Shown here: one piece after another, positions 20,441 to 28,846 of the stretch
Layout of the letters: every line of letters starts with the position of its first letter
How positions within the stretch are numbered: the stretch's first letter is position 1
Source of the DNA: Rhodopirellula baltica SH 1
Lineage (GTDB): Bacteria; Planctomycetota; Planctomycetia; Pirellulales; Pirellulaceae
Assembly (NCBI RefSeq): GCF_000196115.1
Contig: NC_005027.1
Span: forward strand, 2,666,001-2,730,000
Length of the DNA: 64,000 nucleotides
Direction: 5' to 3'
Notes under the pieces: generated by a model
Database searches by the model: none
What the model saw: only the letters and a program-made list of their open reading frames with translations
What the model was told of the DNA's origin: nothing
Made by a program: the position numbers and the translations under genes

Positions 20441-20504
20441 TCACGTAGGCGAGTCTCTCTGAGAATCCCAAATGACAGCGTCTCGGAGAGACGCCGCTAC
20501 GTGA
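20441..20504. repeat. 64-base imperfect inverted repeat
   Basis: TCACGTAG (20441-20448) matches CTACGTGA (20497-20504) exactly, and the next 16 bases inward (GTCTCTCTGAGA against TCTCGGAGAGAC) continue the stem with few mismatches. The loop is 16 bases. It lies in the convergent gap between the isomerase and the 20533 gene and is probably a small non-coding mobile or REP-like element. Confidence 0.65.
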
Positions 20505-20532
20505 TCAAGCCCAATGACTCCCGCTCACGTGC

Positions 20533-21357
20533 TTATCTCGGCGCCTTGGTAGTTGTTGCGTGCCGCTCATCCGCCAACCACTCTACAACGACGGGGATCC
20601 AGTGTTCCAATCCGTCGGTCAGTTCGGGATGTGGACCAAAGCAAAACACGCGTCCGTCGCCGTAGGCACATCGAACTGCCGCGGAGGTTCCTTTCATCAC
20701 GCCTTCTGGCGCTCCCTTCTTAGCAATCTCTGATGAATAAATGGCCAGGCTTTCATAGTCCGGCACTTCAGGGTCGTCCCATTCACGACGGCCCAGCAAC
20801 GGACCTTGAGCGTAATGAATTTCCGCAGTGGGCTCGTCCAACTCAAAGAACCCAACGCCCTGTTCAGAAAGCTCGAGATCGACCGGACCGTTTCCACGAG
20901 CCCAATGCTTGCGATCGATTACTTTTGCATCGATCAAACCCAGCGACCAAGAGTAGTCATTGGTCGCCAGATAAGCGCCCGCGCACACGCCCAAGAAACC
21001 ACCTCCATCGCGTACGAAGTTACGTACCGCTAATCTCCCCTCTTCACCGAGTGCGCGTCCTTGCTTGCCGCCGCTTCCACCTGGGTGAACCAACACGTCG
21101 AACTCCGCCAATTCTCCTCCTGCGATTTCGTCGACTGTAACGCGACCAACCTCGTATCGATCACCGGAGCCTTCTTTCAACGCCGCGATCAACTTCTTTG
21201 AACTCGGCCCAACTCCACTTCCATCAAAAACCGCCACGCGAATGCACTGCTCGCCAAAGGCGGAACTGGATGCAAACAACAGATACAACATGCCTCCGAT
21301 GAATCGCATCGTTCGCCCATTCATTTGAATCCACGCGATCAGCTGTACATTCGTCAT
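20533..21357 (-). CDS. Exported amidotransferase-like protein (BPL_N type)
   Basis: About 274 residues from the ATG at 21357 (AGGA ten bases upstream; a later ATG at 21324 also works). A signal peptide is present (FIGGMLYLLFASSSAFGEQC). The mature part looks like the class I amidotransferase fold named after the N-terminal domain of biotin-protein ligase: VAVFDGSGVGPSS, VLVHPGGSGGKQG, and the nucleophile elbow GGGFLGVCAGAYLA with its Cys. VFCFGPHPELTDG near the end could carry the His. A secreted, ligase-independent form of this fold is common in marine Bacteroidetes and planctomycetes; its substrate is unknown. Confidence 0.7.
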   Translation of the reverse strand: MTNVQLIAWIQMNGRTMRFIGGMLYLLFASSSAFGEQCIRVAVFDGSGVGPSSKKLIAALKEGSGDRYEVGRVTVDEIAGGELAEFDVLVHPGGSGGKQGRALGEEGRLAVRNFVRDGGGFLGVCAGAYLATNDYSWSLGLIDAKVIDRKHWARGNGPVDLELSEQGVGFFELDEPTAEIHYAQGPLLGRREWDDPEVPDYESLAIYSSEIAKKGAPEGVMKGTSAAVRCAYGDGRVFCFGPHPELTDGLEHWIPVVVEWLADERHATTTKAPR

Positions 21358-21632
21358 GGTGTTGGTTTCCTGTCTTGGATACTTCGTCGCAGGCTTCGAC
21401 TTCAAAAAGCCGAGCGATGGTTCGAAAAGCAGTCTAATCGTTGATGACTTCACGCTGAAGCAGCACAACACTGTCGATTTCCCGGCGACCTCAAACGCGA
21501 GTGACTACTCTCCAAGAGACCAACAAACGGCTTGCCGATCCCGACGGCGAACGAGAATGCTAAATTGTCCTCACACCGCTTTTGCCATTCGGTGCCCTGA
21601 AAGAGTCCATCCCTCTCAACTCGAGCGTCTCG

Positions 21633-22904
21633 ATGAAGCCAGCAACGATCCCTGTGATTAGCTTGATGGCCAGCTGTTTGCTTACCACCAACAGCTGGGG
21701 TCAGTCCGCACCAACCAAACAGCAACTCGAGAGATGGCACAAACAATTCCCCGCAGCGGATACCAATCGCGACGGAATCTTGTCGTCTGAAGAAGCGACC
21801 GCCTACCGAAAAAAGATGCTGGCGACTCGCAGCAAACAATCCGACAACGATCGTTCGGCAAGGGGTGCTCCCAGACAATTCAAGATTGATGCTGGATGGG
21901 ACCTACCTCGATTCCCTGACGAATCAGTGTGCTACAAAACTCCAACGCAGATCAAAGCGATCTACGAAGACGTCAAACCGGCCAACCAAGACACCATTGT
22001 TTCGTTTCCTGAACCAACTGGTCGCGAGCGAAGGATTGTCGCCACCGGTCACAGCTTCATGGCACCAGGATTCAACACACTTCCCAAGATCTGTAAAGCA
22101 GCCGGAATCCAACCGATGCTTTACACTCACACCGGCGGAGGCATCACCGGAAGCGCACGCTACAAGTGGGAACAAGAGAACGGGATCTTTCAGTTTGAAG
22201 GATCGCCGGTTCCAAAGTTACTCGCATCGATCTCCAACGCGAATTGGGATGCGATGATGTTTGGTCCCTACTTCAATGACAAACCGGAATACTATTCTTG
22301 CTGGATTGACTTCTGCTTGAAGTTCAATCCGGACATGAAGTTCTATCTCTCGGATGCGTGGCCTCAGCTTTACCAGTTGGGCGAAAACCCAGCCTCTGAG
22401 TCGTTCTTCACGGAAGAAGTCTTTGATCGTCTGGGTATGGAACGCCGATCGATGTCGAACGAAGTCATCGATGTCCTTCGAAAAAGATATCCCGATAAAG
22501 TCTTCGTACTTCCTACCTCCGATGCGATGGTGCTTGCCGGAAAAGCCTATCTGCAAGGCGACCTGCCAGGTATTGATGGCGTCCATCGAGTGATCGGCGG
22601 AAAGCAACGGTCACTATGGAAAGATCAGCTTGGACACCTCGGACCCGGATTCGAACGATTGGAAGGGTATGTGTTCTACGCCACGCTGTATGGCGAGTCT
22701 CCCGAACGGATCGAGGCTCCGATCACGTTTGGTGGAGATCCATCTTTCCCAACGACAAAGCTGGACCAAACGTTTCGCAAGATCGCTTGGCAAGCGGTCA
22801 CGAAACATCCGTACTCTGGCGTGAAGGACGAGGACGGCGACGGAATTTCCGACAACCACCAACAACATGGCAATCAGTCCACAGGGCAAACCGATGCAAA
22901 GTGA
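21633..22904 (+). CDS. Exported protein with an EF-hand and an SGNH-like region
   Basis: About 423 residues from the ATG at 21633, giving a signal peptide (MKPATIPVISLMASCLLTTN ... WGQSAP). Near residue 42 is one canonical calcium loop, DTNRDGILSSEE. The main domain begins RRIVATGHSFMAPG, where GHSF resembles block I of SGNH/GDSL hydrolases, and continues GGGITGSARYKWEQ. A second Asp-rich stretch near the C-terminus, DEDGDGISDNH, also looks calcium-binding. I cannot name a substrate. The last codons overlap the DUF1801 gene, so the two are probably cotranscribed. Confidence 0.6.
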   Translation: MKPATIPVISLMASCLLTTNSWGQSAPTKQQLERWHKQFPAADTNRDGILSSEEATAYRKKMLATRSKQSDNDRSARGAPRQFKIDAGWDLPRFPDESVCYKTPTQIKAIYEDVKPANQDTIVSFPEPTGRERRIVATGHSFMAPGFNTLPKICKAAGIQPMLYTHTGGGITGSARYKWEQENGIFQFEGSPVPKLLASISNANWDAMMFGPYFNDKPEYYSCWIDFCLKFNPDMKFYLSDAWPQLYQLGENPASESFFTEEVFDRLGMERRSMSNEVIDVLRKRYPDKVFVLPTSDAMVLAGKAYLQGDLPGIDGVHRVIGGKQRSLWKDQLGHLGPGFERLEGYVFYATLYGESPERIEAPITFGGDPSFPTTKLDQTFRKIAWQAVTKHPYSGVKDEDGDGISDNHQQHGNQSTGQTDAK

Positions 22905-23346
22905 GGCGAAAACGGTCGAGCAATACCTCGCTGAATTGCCCGCGGATCGCCGTGTGATGCTTGAAGATGTCCGAAAGATGATCCTCGCCAACATCAACGA
23001 GGGTTTTGAAGAAGGGATGCAGTACGGCATGATCGGCTACTACGTGCCGCACAGCATTTTCCCCGCTGGCTATCACTGCAAACCATCCGAACCGCTCCCA
23101 TTTCTATCACTCGCATCGCAAAAGAATTACTGTTCGCTCTATGCCATGTCGCTCTACAGTGACACCGAGTCTCTTACGGCGTTTCAATCGGCTTGGAAGG
23201 CGACTGGCAAAAAGCTGAACATGGGCAAGTCTTGTATACGATTCAAAAAGCTAGACGACTTGGCATTGGACCTGATCGCCGATCACCTTCGCGGAATCAC
23301 TGTCGACGCGTATGTTGATTCATACATTCAGGCAATCAAAAAATGA
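22894..23346 (+). CDS. DUF1801 (YdhG-like) protein
   Basis: About 150 residues from the ATG at 22894, which follows CAGGG and overlaps the previous stop by 11 bases; an ATG at 22867 gives nine more residues. Family features are TVEQYLAELPADRRVMLEDVRKMI, then GFEEGMQYGMIGYYVP and the basic end GKSCIRFKKLDDLALDLI. This is a small cytosolic fold related to iron-chaperone-like YdhG proteins, with function not established. The stop TGA (23344-23346) is followed in the same frame by 51 further sense codons that look coding. Confidence 0.8.
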   Translation: MQSEAKTVEQYLAELPADRRVMLEDVRKMILANINEGFEEGMQYGMIGYYVPHSIFPAGYHCKPSEPLPFLSLASQKNYCSLYAMSLYSDTESLTAFQSAWKATGKKLNMGKSCIRFKKLDDLALDLIADHLRGITVDAYVDSYIQAIKK

Positions 23347-23502
23347 ACGACGCCCGCTGACAAAGCAATTGAAACTGTCAAAAAGATGGACGCCGACCAG
23401 CTATCCAGAACGGCGACGGACAAGACAGATGCATTGCTGGAAACGGCAGCGGAACGGACCAAACGTTTTCTCAATCGAGATCTGAACGACGACCAAGATT
23501 GA
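23347..23502 (+). other. In-frame coding-like tail after the DUF1801 stop
   Basis: In the same frame as the DUF1801 gene, the bases after its TGA read TTPADKAIETVKKMDADQL and on to FLNRDLNDDQD before TGA at 23500-23502. The stretch would form an amphipathic helix. It could be a tail lost to a nonsense mutation, a readthrough extension, or a separate 38-residue peptide from the ATG at 23386. Confidence 0.35.
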
Positions 23503-23507
23503 GTGAA

Positions 23508-24194
23508 TTAGAGTCGACGCGGGAACGAAACAGTGACTTCGGAACCGGGCGTGTAAAGAACGTTGACTGGAGCGGAGCGATCGAGAAAAGCGAATTCATC
23601 GCCGTATGTTTGGCCGAAGTCAACATTGATGCTGTAGTCAGAGACCTCACTGCATTGCCACCGGGGATGAGTGACTTCGTACTCGAGCGTTCGCTTTGGG
23701 CCTTTCGCATAGCCCCAGTAGTGTTCCGTGATGAATTCAGAAGATGAATCAGAAGCTGGCAAACTGCGTTCGTTGCCGATTGTCGCTGAAAATCGTTGCA
23801 ATTGTCCCTGTCCCCACGCAAACCAACACGATTGTTCATCCACACCGTGGCTCATCGGCAGACAAACGTAGTTTTCGTCAAAAAGATGGTTGGCAACAAA
23901 CGGGATGATTCGACTCGGGACAATCTCTTTGATAAATGTGACCGCCCGAAGTGACGGATCACGGTTGGGTTTGACGTAAAAGCGAAGATTGACCTCTTCG
24001 AACCGCCGGTGAAAAAATGCGGGAACGCCCAGTACCGATGTCTTTTCAAATCGGAACGCAACGAGACTGACATAGTACCGCCCCTCGAAATCGTCCAACG
24101 ATGTACCAGAGGGAACAAACCGCTGAAGAACATGCGGATCGACCTCGTAATTCGCTAGCAACAGGTCACACCAAACTGCCGTTAGAAACTTCAT
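23508..24194 (-). CDS. DUF2071 (YqjF-like) protein
   Basis: 228 residues, no signal or membrane segment. DUF2071 features are the N-terminal MKFLTAVWCDLLLANYEVDP, the central YYVSLVAFRFEKTSVLG and EVNLRFYVKPNRDPSLRAVTF, and GVDEQSCWFAWG. These proteins adopt an acetoacetate-decarboxylase-like barrel; no reaction is established. It converges on the DUF1801 tail with a 5-base gap. The first codons are MKFLTA at 24194. Confidence 0.82.
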   Translation of the reverse strand: MKFLTAVWCDLLLANYEVDPHVLQRFVPSGTSLDDFEGRYYVSLVAFRFEKTSVLGVPAFFHRRFEEVNLRFYVKPNRDPSLRAVTFIKEIVPSRIIPFVANHLFDENYVCLPMSHGVDEQSCWFAWGQGQLQRFSATIGNERSLPASDSSSEFITEHYWGYAKGPKRTLEYEVTHPRWQCSEVSDYSINVDFGQTYGDEFAFLDRSAPVNVLYTPGSEVTVSFPRRL

Positions 24195-24276
24195 GACGTT
24201 GAGCGAAAGAAAAGCGACGAATGGATCGACACGCCATGGGCGAGGCTATCGTTTGGACCTGATTGTTTCCTGCCGG

Positions 24277-25695
24277 CTATCGACGTCGGCGAGTCCGACG
24301 GCCAGCCCGGCGAGCATGTTCGCTCATCGCGCCTGCCGCGGCGTGAGCCATCGCGTTGACTAGAACTTGGGTCATCGGATGTGTCGCGACATTTGTGACG
24401 CGATCCATCGCGGTCGGCCCCCAACTTTGCATCCGACGAATCGAATTCCAAAGATCGTCCACATCATGCGCGGTACGGGCTCGATCCAGCGGCGTCAACA
24501 CGTCGAGCATGTCCGAGAACTGGCAACGAGCTTGCTCGTAGCCCGACGCACGAAATCGTTGAATCAATCGCCCAATCGCTTGGTGGATCTGTTGCTGCTC
24601 CATCATCTCTTCTTGGTGACGATTGCTGGACAGCTCCGTCTGATCCATCCGTGTCTCAATTCCACGCAGCGACGCAACAATTTGATCGTCGGTGATCTCT
24701 GGAGTCCGCCTCGCTTGCTGGCGTAATTCATGCGTGTCAGTCCGATCGAGCATTTGACGGAACAACTCGATTGCTTCGCGGTAGTAGGAACACTGAGGCG
24801 TCTCAAGCTCGGTCAGCTTGGCCTGCGTCAGTTCACAACGCTGCGTCCATTCCTCGAGATCCTTCAACGTCGCATCACGCTGCCGATTCAGAGCCCTCAC
24901 CTCGCGCAAGTGTTGATCCAAACCGTGCTCAGCGGCGGCATCATCGCGATGCCGAGCCAATTCTTCCATCACAGTTTCCAGTGCATCACGATCTTCCGCG
25001 ATGATCGTCCGCATCGTTTCGGGGGTCGTTGTGAGATAGTCGTAGTTGCGTTTGGATTCGTGATAATTATTGAGCTTGGCGATCCAACGATCCATTCGCC
25101 GGGTGAACCCGCGATGAGCATACTCTGACGTTCCAAACTTTCGATCTTTCAAATAGCAGAACAGGTTGCACTCTTCATACGCTGGTAACTTCCTGGCGGC
25201 GTCTTGGCTGATCTCGTCCAAGTTCGCTTCCGCCCGTTCGAGAGCGGCTTCGGCCATCGCAGCTCGGTCCGATAGAGCAACAAAGCTCGGGTTATTTCGA
25301 AGCGATTGCTCCACCGCCGCGATCAATTCCTGTTGTTTGGACTCTGCTGCAGCGATCGTTTCATTCAACTGCGAGAGCGCCGCTTCTTGCGTTTCGCGAC
25401 CATGCGTGTCGGCCTCCAGATCCTCGTGCAATCGCCGCTCGTGATCTTGTTTACGAAGCAGGATCTCGGACATCGATGGCCGCACTTCGGACCACGTTTC
25501 CTGGATCGCTTCAGGCGTCAGTTCGGGCAAGTAGTGCTGGGCCAGACTGCGCAGCGTTTCGTCACGCTGATTTTGCAACAAGTCCTGCGTCGATTGGAAT
25601 TGCCCCAACTGAGAACGAAGCTGCTCCAATTTCGCTGCAGCTTGGTTGTAAGCCGTCAGCAGTTGTTGATGGACGGTGGGTCCGGTCAGCGGCAT
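24277..25695 (-). CDS. Long coiled-coil protein in the TelA/DUF6384 cluster
   Basis: About 472 residues from the ATG at 25695 (MPLTGPTVHQQLLTAYNQAA). No signal peptide. Nearly all of it is helical and rich in Glu, Gln and Arg (KLEQLRSQLGQFQSTQDLLQ; AAMAEAALERAEANLDEIS), with a Cys-containing break at CNLFCYLKDRKFG. It ends in a strongly basic tail, RRAGRRTRRRR, that could bind nucleic acid or membrane lipid. I do not recognise a family. It lies 78 bases downstream of the DUF6384 gene and is likely in the same transcript. Confidence 0.65.
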   Translation of the reverse strand: MPLTGPTVHQQLLTAYNQAAAKLEQLRSQLGQFQSTQDLLQNQRDETLRSLAQHYLPELTPEAIQETWSEVRPSMSEILLRKQDHERRLHEDLEADTHGRETQEAALSQLNETIAAAESKQQELIAAVEQSLRNNPSFVALSDRAAMAEAALERAEANLDEISQDAARKLPAYEECNLFCYLKDRKFGTSEYAHRGFTRRMDRWIAKLNNYHESKRNYDYLTTTPETMRTIIAEDRDALETVMEELARHRDDAAAEHGLDQHLREVRALNRQRDATLKDLEEWTQRCELTQAKLTELETPQCSYYREAIELFRQMLDRTDTHELRQQARRTPEITDDQIVASLRGIETRMDQTELSSNRHQEEMMEQQQIHQAIGRLIQRFRASGYEQARCQFSDMLDVLTPLDRARTAHDVDDLWNSIRRMQSWGPTAMDRVTNVATHPMTQVLVNAMAHAAAGAMSEHARRAGRRTRRRR

Positions 25696-25773
25696 GGCGA
25701 GACGAGGGGGCGAAAGGAACGTGTGCGAATGCTGTGGCGTGGCAACGGAATCGGAACCGACCACGCAGAAAGT

Positions 25774-26190
25774 CTACGAAAAAAAATACCAGGCTCCCGC
25801 TGCGGCGGCCGCGGTGGCCGCCATGGCGATCCGGGTCCGCCAGATCCAGCAATAGGCGACGAACTTTTTCAGCCCGGGCTTGGGCTCTTCGTAAGTGTGA
25901 AGATTCGAAAGGTACTGATCGATCGCAGCGTCGATCTCCGCTTCGCTGACGTGATCGCCCGACATCGCGGCGGTTCGCATCAACTTTTCACGCAATTGAA
26001 TACGGACATCGTCGGAACGAAACATCTCCTCCGCGGTGGTGCGACGATCTCGCAATTCACGAGCGACATCCATCACCCGCAATGTTTCCGCAATTGTCAG
26101 GTCTTCGCCAGGCAATTTGGTCGCGGCGCGGCGTTCACGCAGCTGTTCCATGGTCGACGGTGCGGTCGCTTGTGCTTGAGCGTTGGCCAT
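25774..26190 (-). CDS. DUF6384 protein with C-terminal membrane anchor
   Basis: 138 residues. The central part (LTIAETLRVMDVARELRDRR ... EKLMRTAAMSGDHVSEAEID) fits DUF6384, and a single hydrophobic helix rich in Ala (IAMAATAAAAAGAWYFF) ends the chain, so it is a tail-anchored membrane protein. Function is not established. It is divergent from the TelA-like gene across 434 bases and upstream of the coiled-coil gene. Confidence 0.7.
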   Translation of the reverse strand: MANAQAQATAPSTMEQLRERRAATKLPGEDLTIAETLRVMDVARELRDRRTTAEEMFRSDDVRIQLREKLMRTAAMSGDHVSEAEIDAAIDQYLSNLHTYEEPKPGLKKFVAYCWIWRTRIAMAATAAAAAGAWYFFS

Positions 26191-26624
26191 GACGAAGAAG
26201 AATGATGAAGAGTGATTGGCGTTGAAGGAAGAAGGCCTCTCTCTGCCAACTTCGGGGCGCTAGTTTCGGCAGCCGAACCGAGGAAACGGCCGTAGGCGCC
26301 GATTGGATTGTATCGCCCGATTGTGTCATCGCGGGAGTGGTCTGTTCAGCTTTCGTGTGATTGCCCCAGGTTGCACAGCGACGTAATCTAAGAATCGACG
26401 CCCATGAAACACCTTCGCCGGCCCAAAGACTTTCGAGATCGAGGGCCATTTTGTTTCGATATCGCATTTCAACTTTGCGATCAGTTTGATGCGCCCCGAA
26501 TGGCGGTTAAATTTGCCTTTCACTTCAGTGGTACAATCCCTCGGCGAATGGTCCTGAGACGGATTGTTTGTCCGCGGCAGAGTTACCTTTTCACGTTACT
26601 AATTTCACGCACGAGTTCTTGGTC
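26191..26624. other. Divergent intergenic region, no gene seen
   Basis: 434 bases between the DUF6384 operon and the TelA-like gene. It must contain promoters for both. Short frames (for example 26404-26628) have no convincing composition, and no repeat, strong hairpin or clear promoter was found. Confidence 0.5.
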
Positions 26625-27866
26625 ATGAGCCAGCAAGCCAAAGCCTCCGCTCCGGCAGAGTCCGCCCAACAAACCACGTCGGCCGCTCCGGCGACGCAAC
26701 GTGACACTCAGTCCATGCGGCAATATCTGGACAGTGCTCTCGAAACGCTGAAAAAGTTTGGAACGTCCGAGAACACCGCTCCGCAAGAATTAATCAGCTT
26801 GCTCGAAGGTGTCCGGCATCTCGACGAAGCCAAAGTGCTCGCGATCGCCGACGTGATCAAGCACATGAGTTCGTTCAACGCACTCGTCCGAGACAACATT
26901 GAATCGGTTCAAATCGGCAACCGCTACATGGACATCACGCAGATGTTCGATTCGGTTCGCGAAGACAGCAAACGTCTGATCTCACAGCTCGACGATGGAA
27001 AGATCAGCGGCACCGAGAAAGTGTCGAACTGGTGGATGAAAATCCGCCGCGGAACCCCAAGCGATCGATTCGAGAAAATCGCAGAAGTCTACGGCGAAGT
27101 CGCCAAGGACACCAAAGACGCGCTGCAGGTCGAAGAACAGATCATGGACGCATACATCGACTTTCGATTCGCACTGAAAGAAGCCGAAGTGCTCGCTCGC
27201 GAGTTGCTGGACACACACGCTCCTATCCTCGAAGCAGCCAAAGATGGGCTGGCGACCGCGCAAGAAGCTCTCGACAACTACACCGGTGAAGACCAAGCCG
27301 GCAAGAGCCAATTGGAACTTCAACGAGACGAAGCTCGCCATAAATTCGAAGAAGAAGACAAGACGTATCAGTTGCTCAAAGACATCGCCGAGAACCTCGA
27401 AATCGGCTACGACGTCGGAGAAACGCTGATCACCAAACTGAAGCAAACGCATGACGTGAAAGAACGTGTGTTCCGACGCGCCGTCACATTTTTCACGACC
27501 AATGAACATGTCTTCACGATTCTGGGAACGGTCTACACCAGCCAACATGGTTTGCACGAAGTCACCCAGGCCACCGAGGCCATGAAGGATGGCGTCAACA
27601 AAGGACTGGAAGACATTGCCGGTCTAGGTCGTGAATTGGAACGGGCTGCATTGAAAGCCGGCTATGGAAGCACGATCGATCCCGAATCGGTGCAAAAGCT
27701 CGTCGACGCGATCAGTGGTTTCCAAATTGAATCGCTGCAAATGATCGCCGAGCTACGCAAAGAAAGCGAAGAAAGCACCAAAGCGATCCGCCAGAGCGTC
27801 GAAGAAGGCAAGAAGAAGTACCAGCAAACGCTCGGACGTTACGCCCGTGGCGAGTCATTGCTGTAA
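26625..27866 (+). CDS. TelA-like (toxic anion resistance family) protein
   Basis: About 413 residues from the ATG at 26625 (MSQQAKASAPAESAQQTTSA). Entirely helical and cytosolic. The region VKERVFRRAVTFFTTNEHVF and TVYTSQHGLHEVTQATEAMK resembles the conserved C-terminal part of TelA/YaaN proteins, as does DKTYQLLKDIAENLEIGYDV before it. Members are linked to tellurite and antimicrobial tolerance, but the mechanism is unknown. It is divergent from a DUF6384 tail-anchored protein, a pairing that suggests a membrane-stress role. Assignment is by pattern and moderately sure. Confidence 0.6.
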   Translation: MSQQAKASAPAESAQQTTSAAPATQRDTQSMRQYLDSALETLKKFGTSENTAPQELISLLEGVRHLDEAKVLAIADVIKHMSSFNALVRDNIESVQIGNRYMDITQMFDSVREDSKRLISQLDDGKISGTEKVSNWWMKIRRGTPSDRFEKIAEVYGEVAKDTKDALQVEEQIMDAYIDFRFALKEAEVLARELLDTHAPILEAAKDGLATAQEALDNYTGEDQAGKSQLELQRDEARHKFEEEDKTYQLLKDIAENLEIGYDVGETLITKLKQTHDVKERVFRRAVTFFTTNEHVFTILGTVYTSQHGLHEVTQATEAMKDGVNKGLEDIAGLGRELERAALKAGYGSTIDPESVQKLVDAISGFQIESLQMIAELRKESEESTKAIRQSVEEGKKKYQQTLGRYARGESLL

Positions 27867-27963
27867 AGTGGCTTTTCCGACGGTATTGGACGTGAGCGTG
27901 AGGCGTCGATCAACTATCCCGCGGCGAGAGTTTTAGCGTTGCGCGTTTGCATTCGGTTTTGTT

Positions 27964-28150
27964 GGCCAACGGCCTTCGTCATCGTAGCCTGGGGCATCGC
28001 CCCAGGGATCGAGAACGAAGGGAAATTGGTTGGCCAATGGCCAACATCAACCCAAACGTTTTGAATTGAATTTGGCCATTAGCCAAAGTAGAGGCGTGTT
28101 TTTCTGCTCCAGGGGCGATGCCCTGGCTATGTTGAACGAGGCCGTTGGCC
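27964..28150. mobile_element. 187-base MITE-like element with ~50-base terminal inverted repeats
   Basis: The left arm (27964 to about 28014) begins GGCCAACGGCC and contains GGGGCATCGCCCC. The right arm (about 28100-28150) is its reverse complement with a few mismatches (CCAGGGGCGATGCCCTGG, ending GCCGTTGGCC). The middle carries GGCCAATGGCCAA. There is no coding potential. It fills most of the gap between the TelA-like gene and tag. Confidence 0.75.
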
Positions 28151-28229
28151 ATTCGAGGATAAAACGCAACTTCAAAACGCGTGAGCGAAGGGCACGTTGT
28201 GCGGATACTGTTCGCAAAACGATTGACAG

Positions 28230-28835
28230 GTGAATGCATTGCCACAGGATCTCCTCACCGACGAAGAAGGCAACGCTCGCTGTGGCTGGTGCGGCACCGA
28301 CGCGGACTACATCCGCTATCACGACGAAGAGTGGGGCGCGCCCGTCCGGGACGACCTGCGTCTATTCGAGAAGATCTGCTTGGAGGGTTTTCAGTGCGGC
28401 CTGTCTTGGATCACTATCTTGAAACGCCGCGAGGCGTTCCTGGAATGCTTCGCTGGCTTCGATCCTCATCGACTCGCGGAGTTCACCTCTTCCGATGTCG
28501 AGCGACTGATGATCGATTCTCGGATCATCCGAAATCAAGCCAAGATTGAGGCCGCAATTCAGAACGCTCGAACGATGAGAGCGATGTTGGACAAGGACGA
28601 GTCGCTTGCCGAACTGCTTTGGCAGTTCGCCCCCCAAAAGCAACGGGTCTATCGAAGACTCGATCAAGTCCCAGCGATCACCGACGAGTCAACCAAGATG
28701 AGCCGCACACTCAAGAAGGCCGGTTGGAAATTCGTCGGCCCCACGACCTGTTATGCTCTGATGCAAGCAACCGGAATGGTGAACGATCATTTGTCCGGGT
28801 GTTTCCGACATGGCGCGGTCAAGGCTCTTCGCTGA
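28230..28835 (+). CDS. tag: DNA-3-methyladenine glycosylase I
   Basis: Removes 3-methyladenine from alkylated DNA. 201 residues, the normal size; the start codon is GTG at 28230. All family features are visible: RCGWCG with the first zinc Cys, YHDEEWGAPVRDD (zinc His), FEKICLEGFQCGLSWITIL, the active-site region KRREAF, SKTLKKAGWKFVG as SRTLKKAGWKFVGPTTCYA, and NDHLSGCFRH with the last zinc ligands. It is upstream of two membrane-protein genes on the same strand. Confidence 0.95.
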   Translation: MNALPQDLLTDEEGNARCGWCGTDADYIRYHDEEWGAPVRDDLRLFEKICLEGFQCGLSWITILKRREAFLECFAGFDPHRLAEFTSSDVERLMIDSRIIRNQAKIEAAIQNARTMRAMLDKDESLAELLWQFAPQKQRVYRRLDQVPAITDESTKMSRTLKKAGWKFVGPTTCYALMQATGMVNDHLSGCFRHGAVKALR

Positions 28836-28846
28836 GGACATTTCTA

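Noticed and set aside
26404-26628. 74-residue frame upstream of the TelA-like gene
   Set aside because: Unusual composition, no ribosome binding site, and it runs into the start of the TelA-like gene.
28619-28846. Longer N-terminus of the first membrane protein, from 28619
   Set aside because: It lies within tag in another frame, and the residues (Arg/Ser/Pro rich) look like a shadow. A TTG with a good ribosome binding site begins just after tag.
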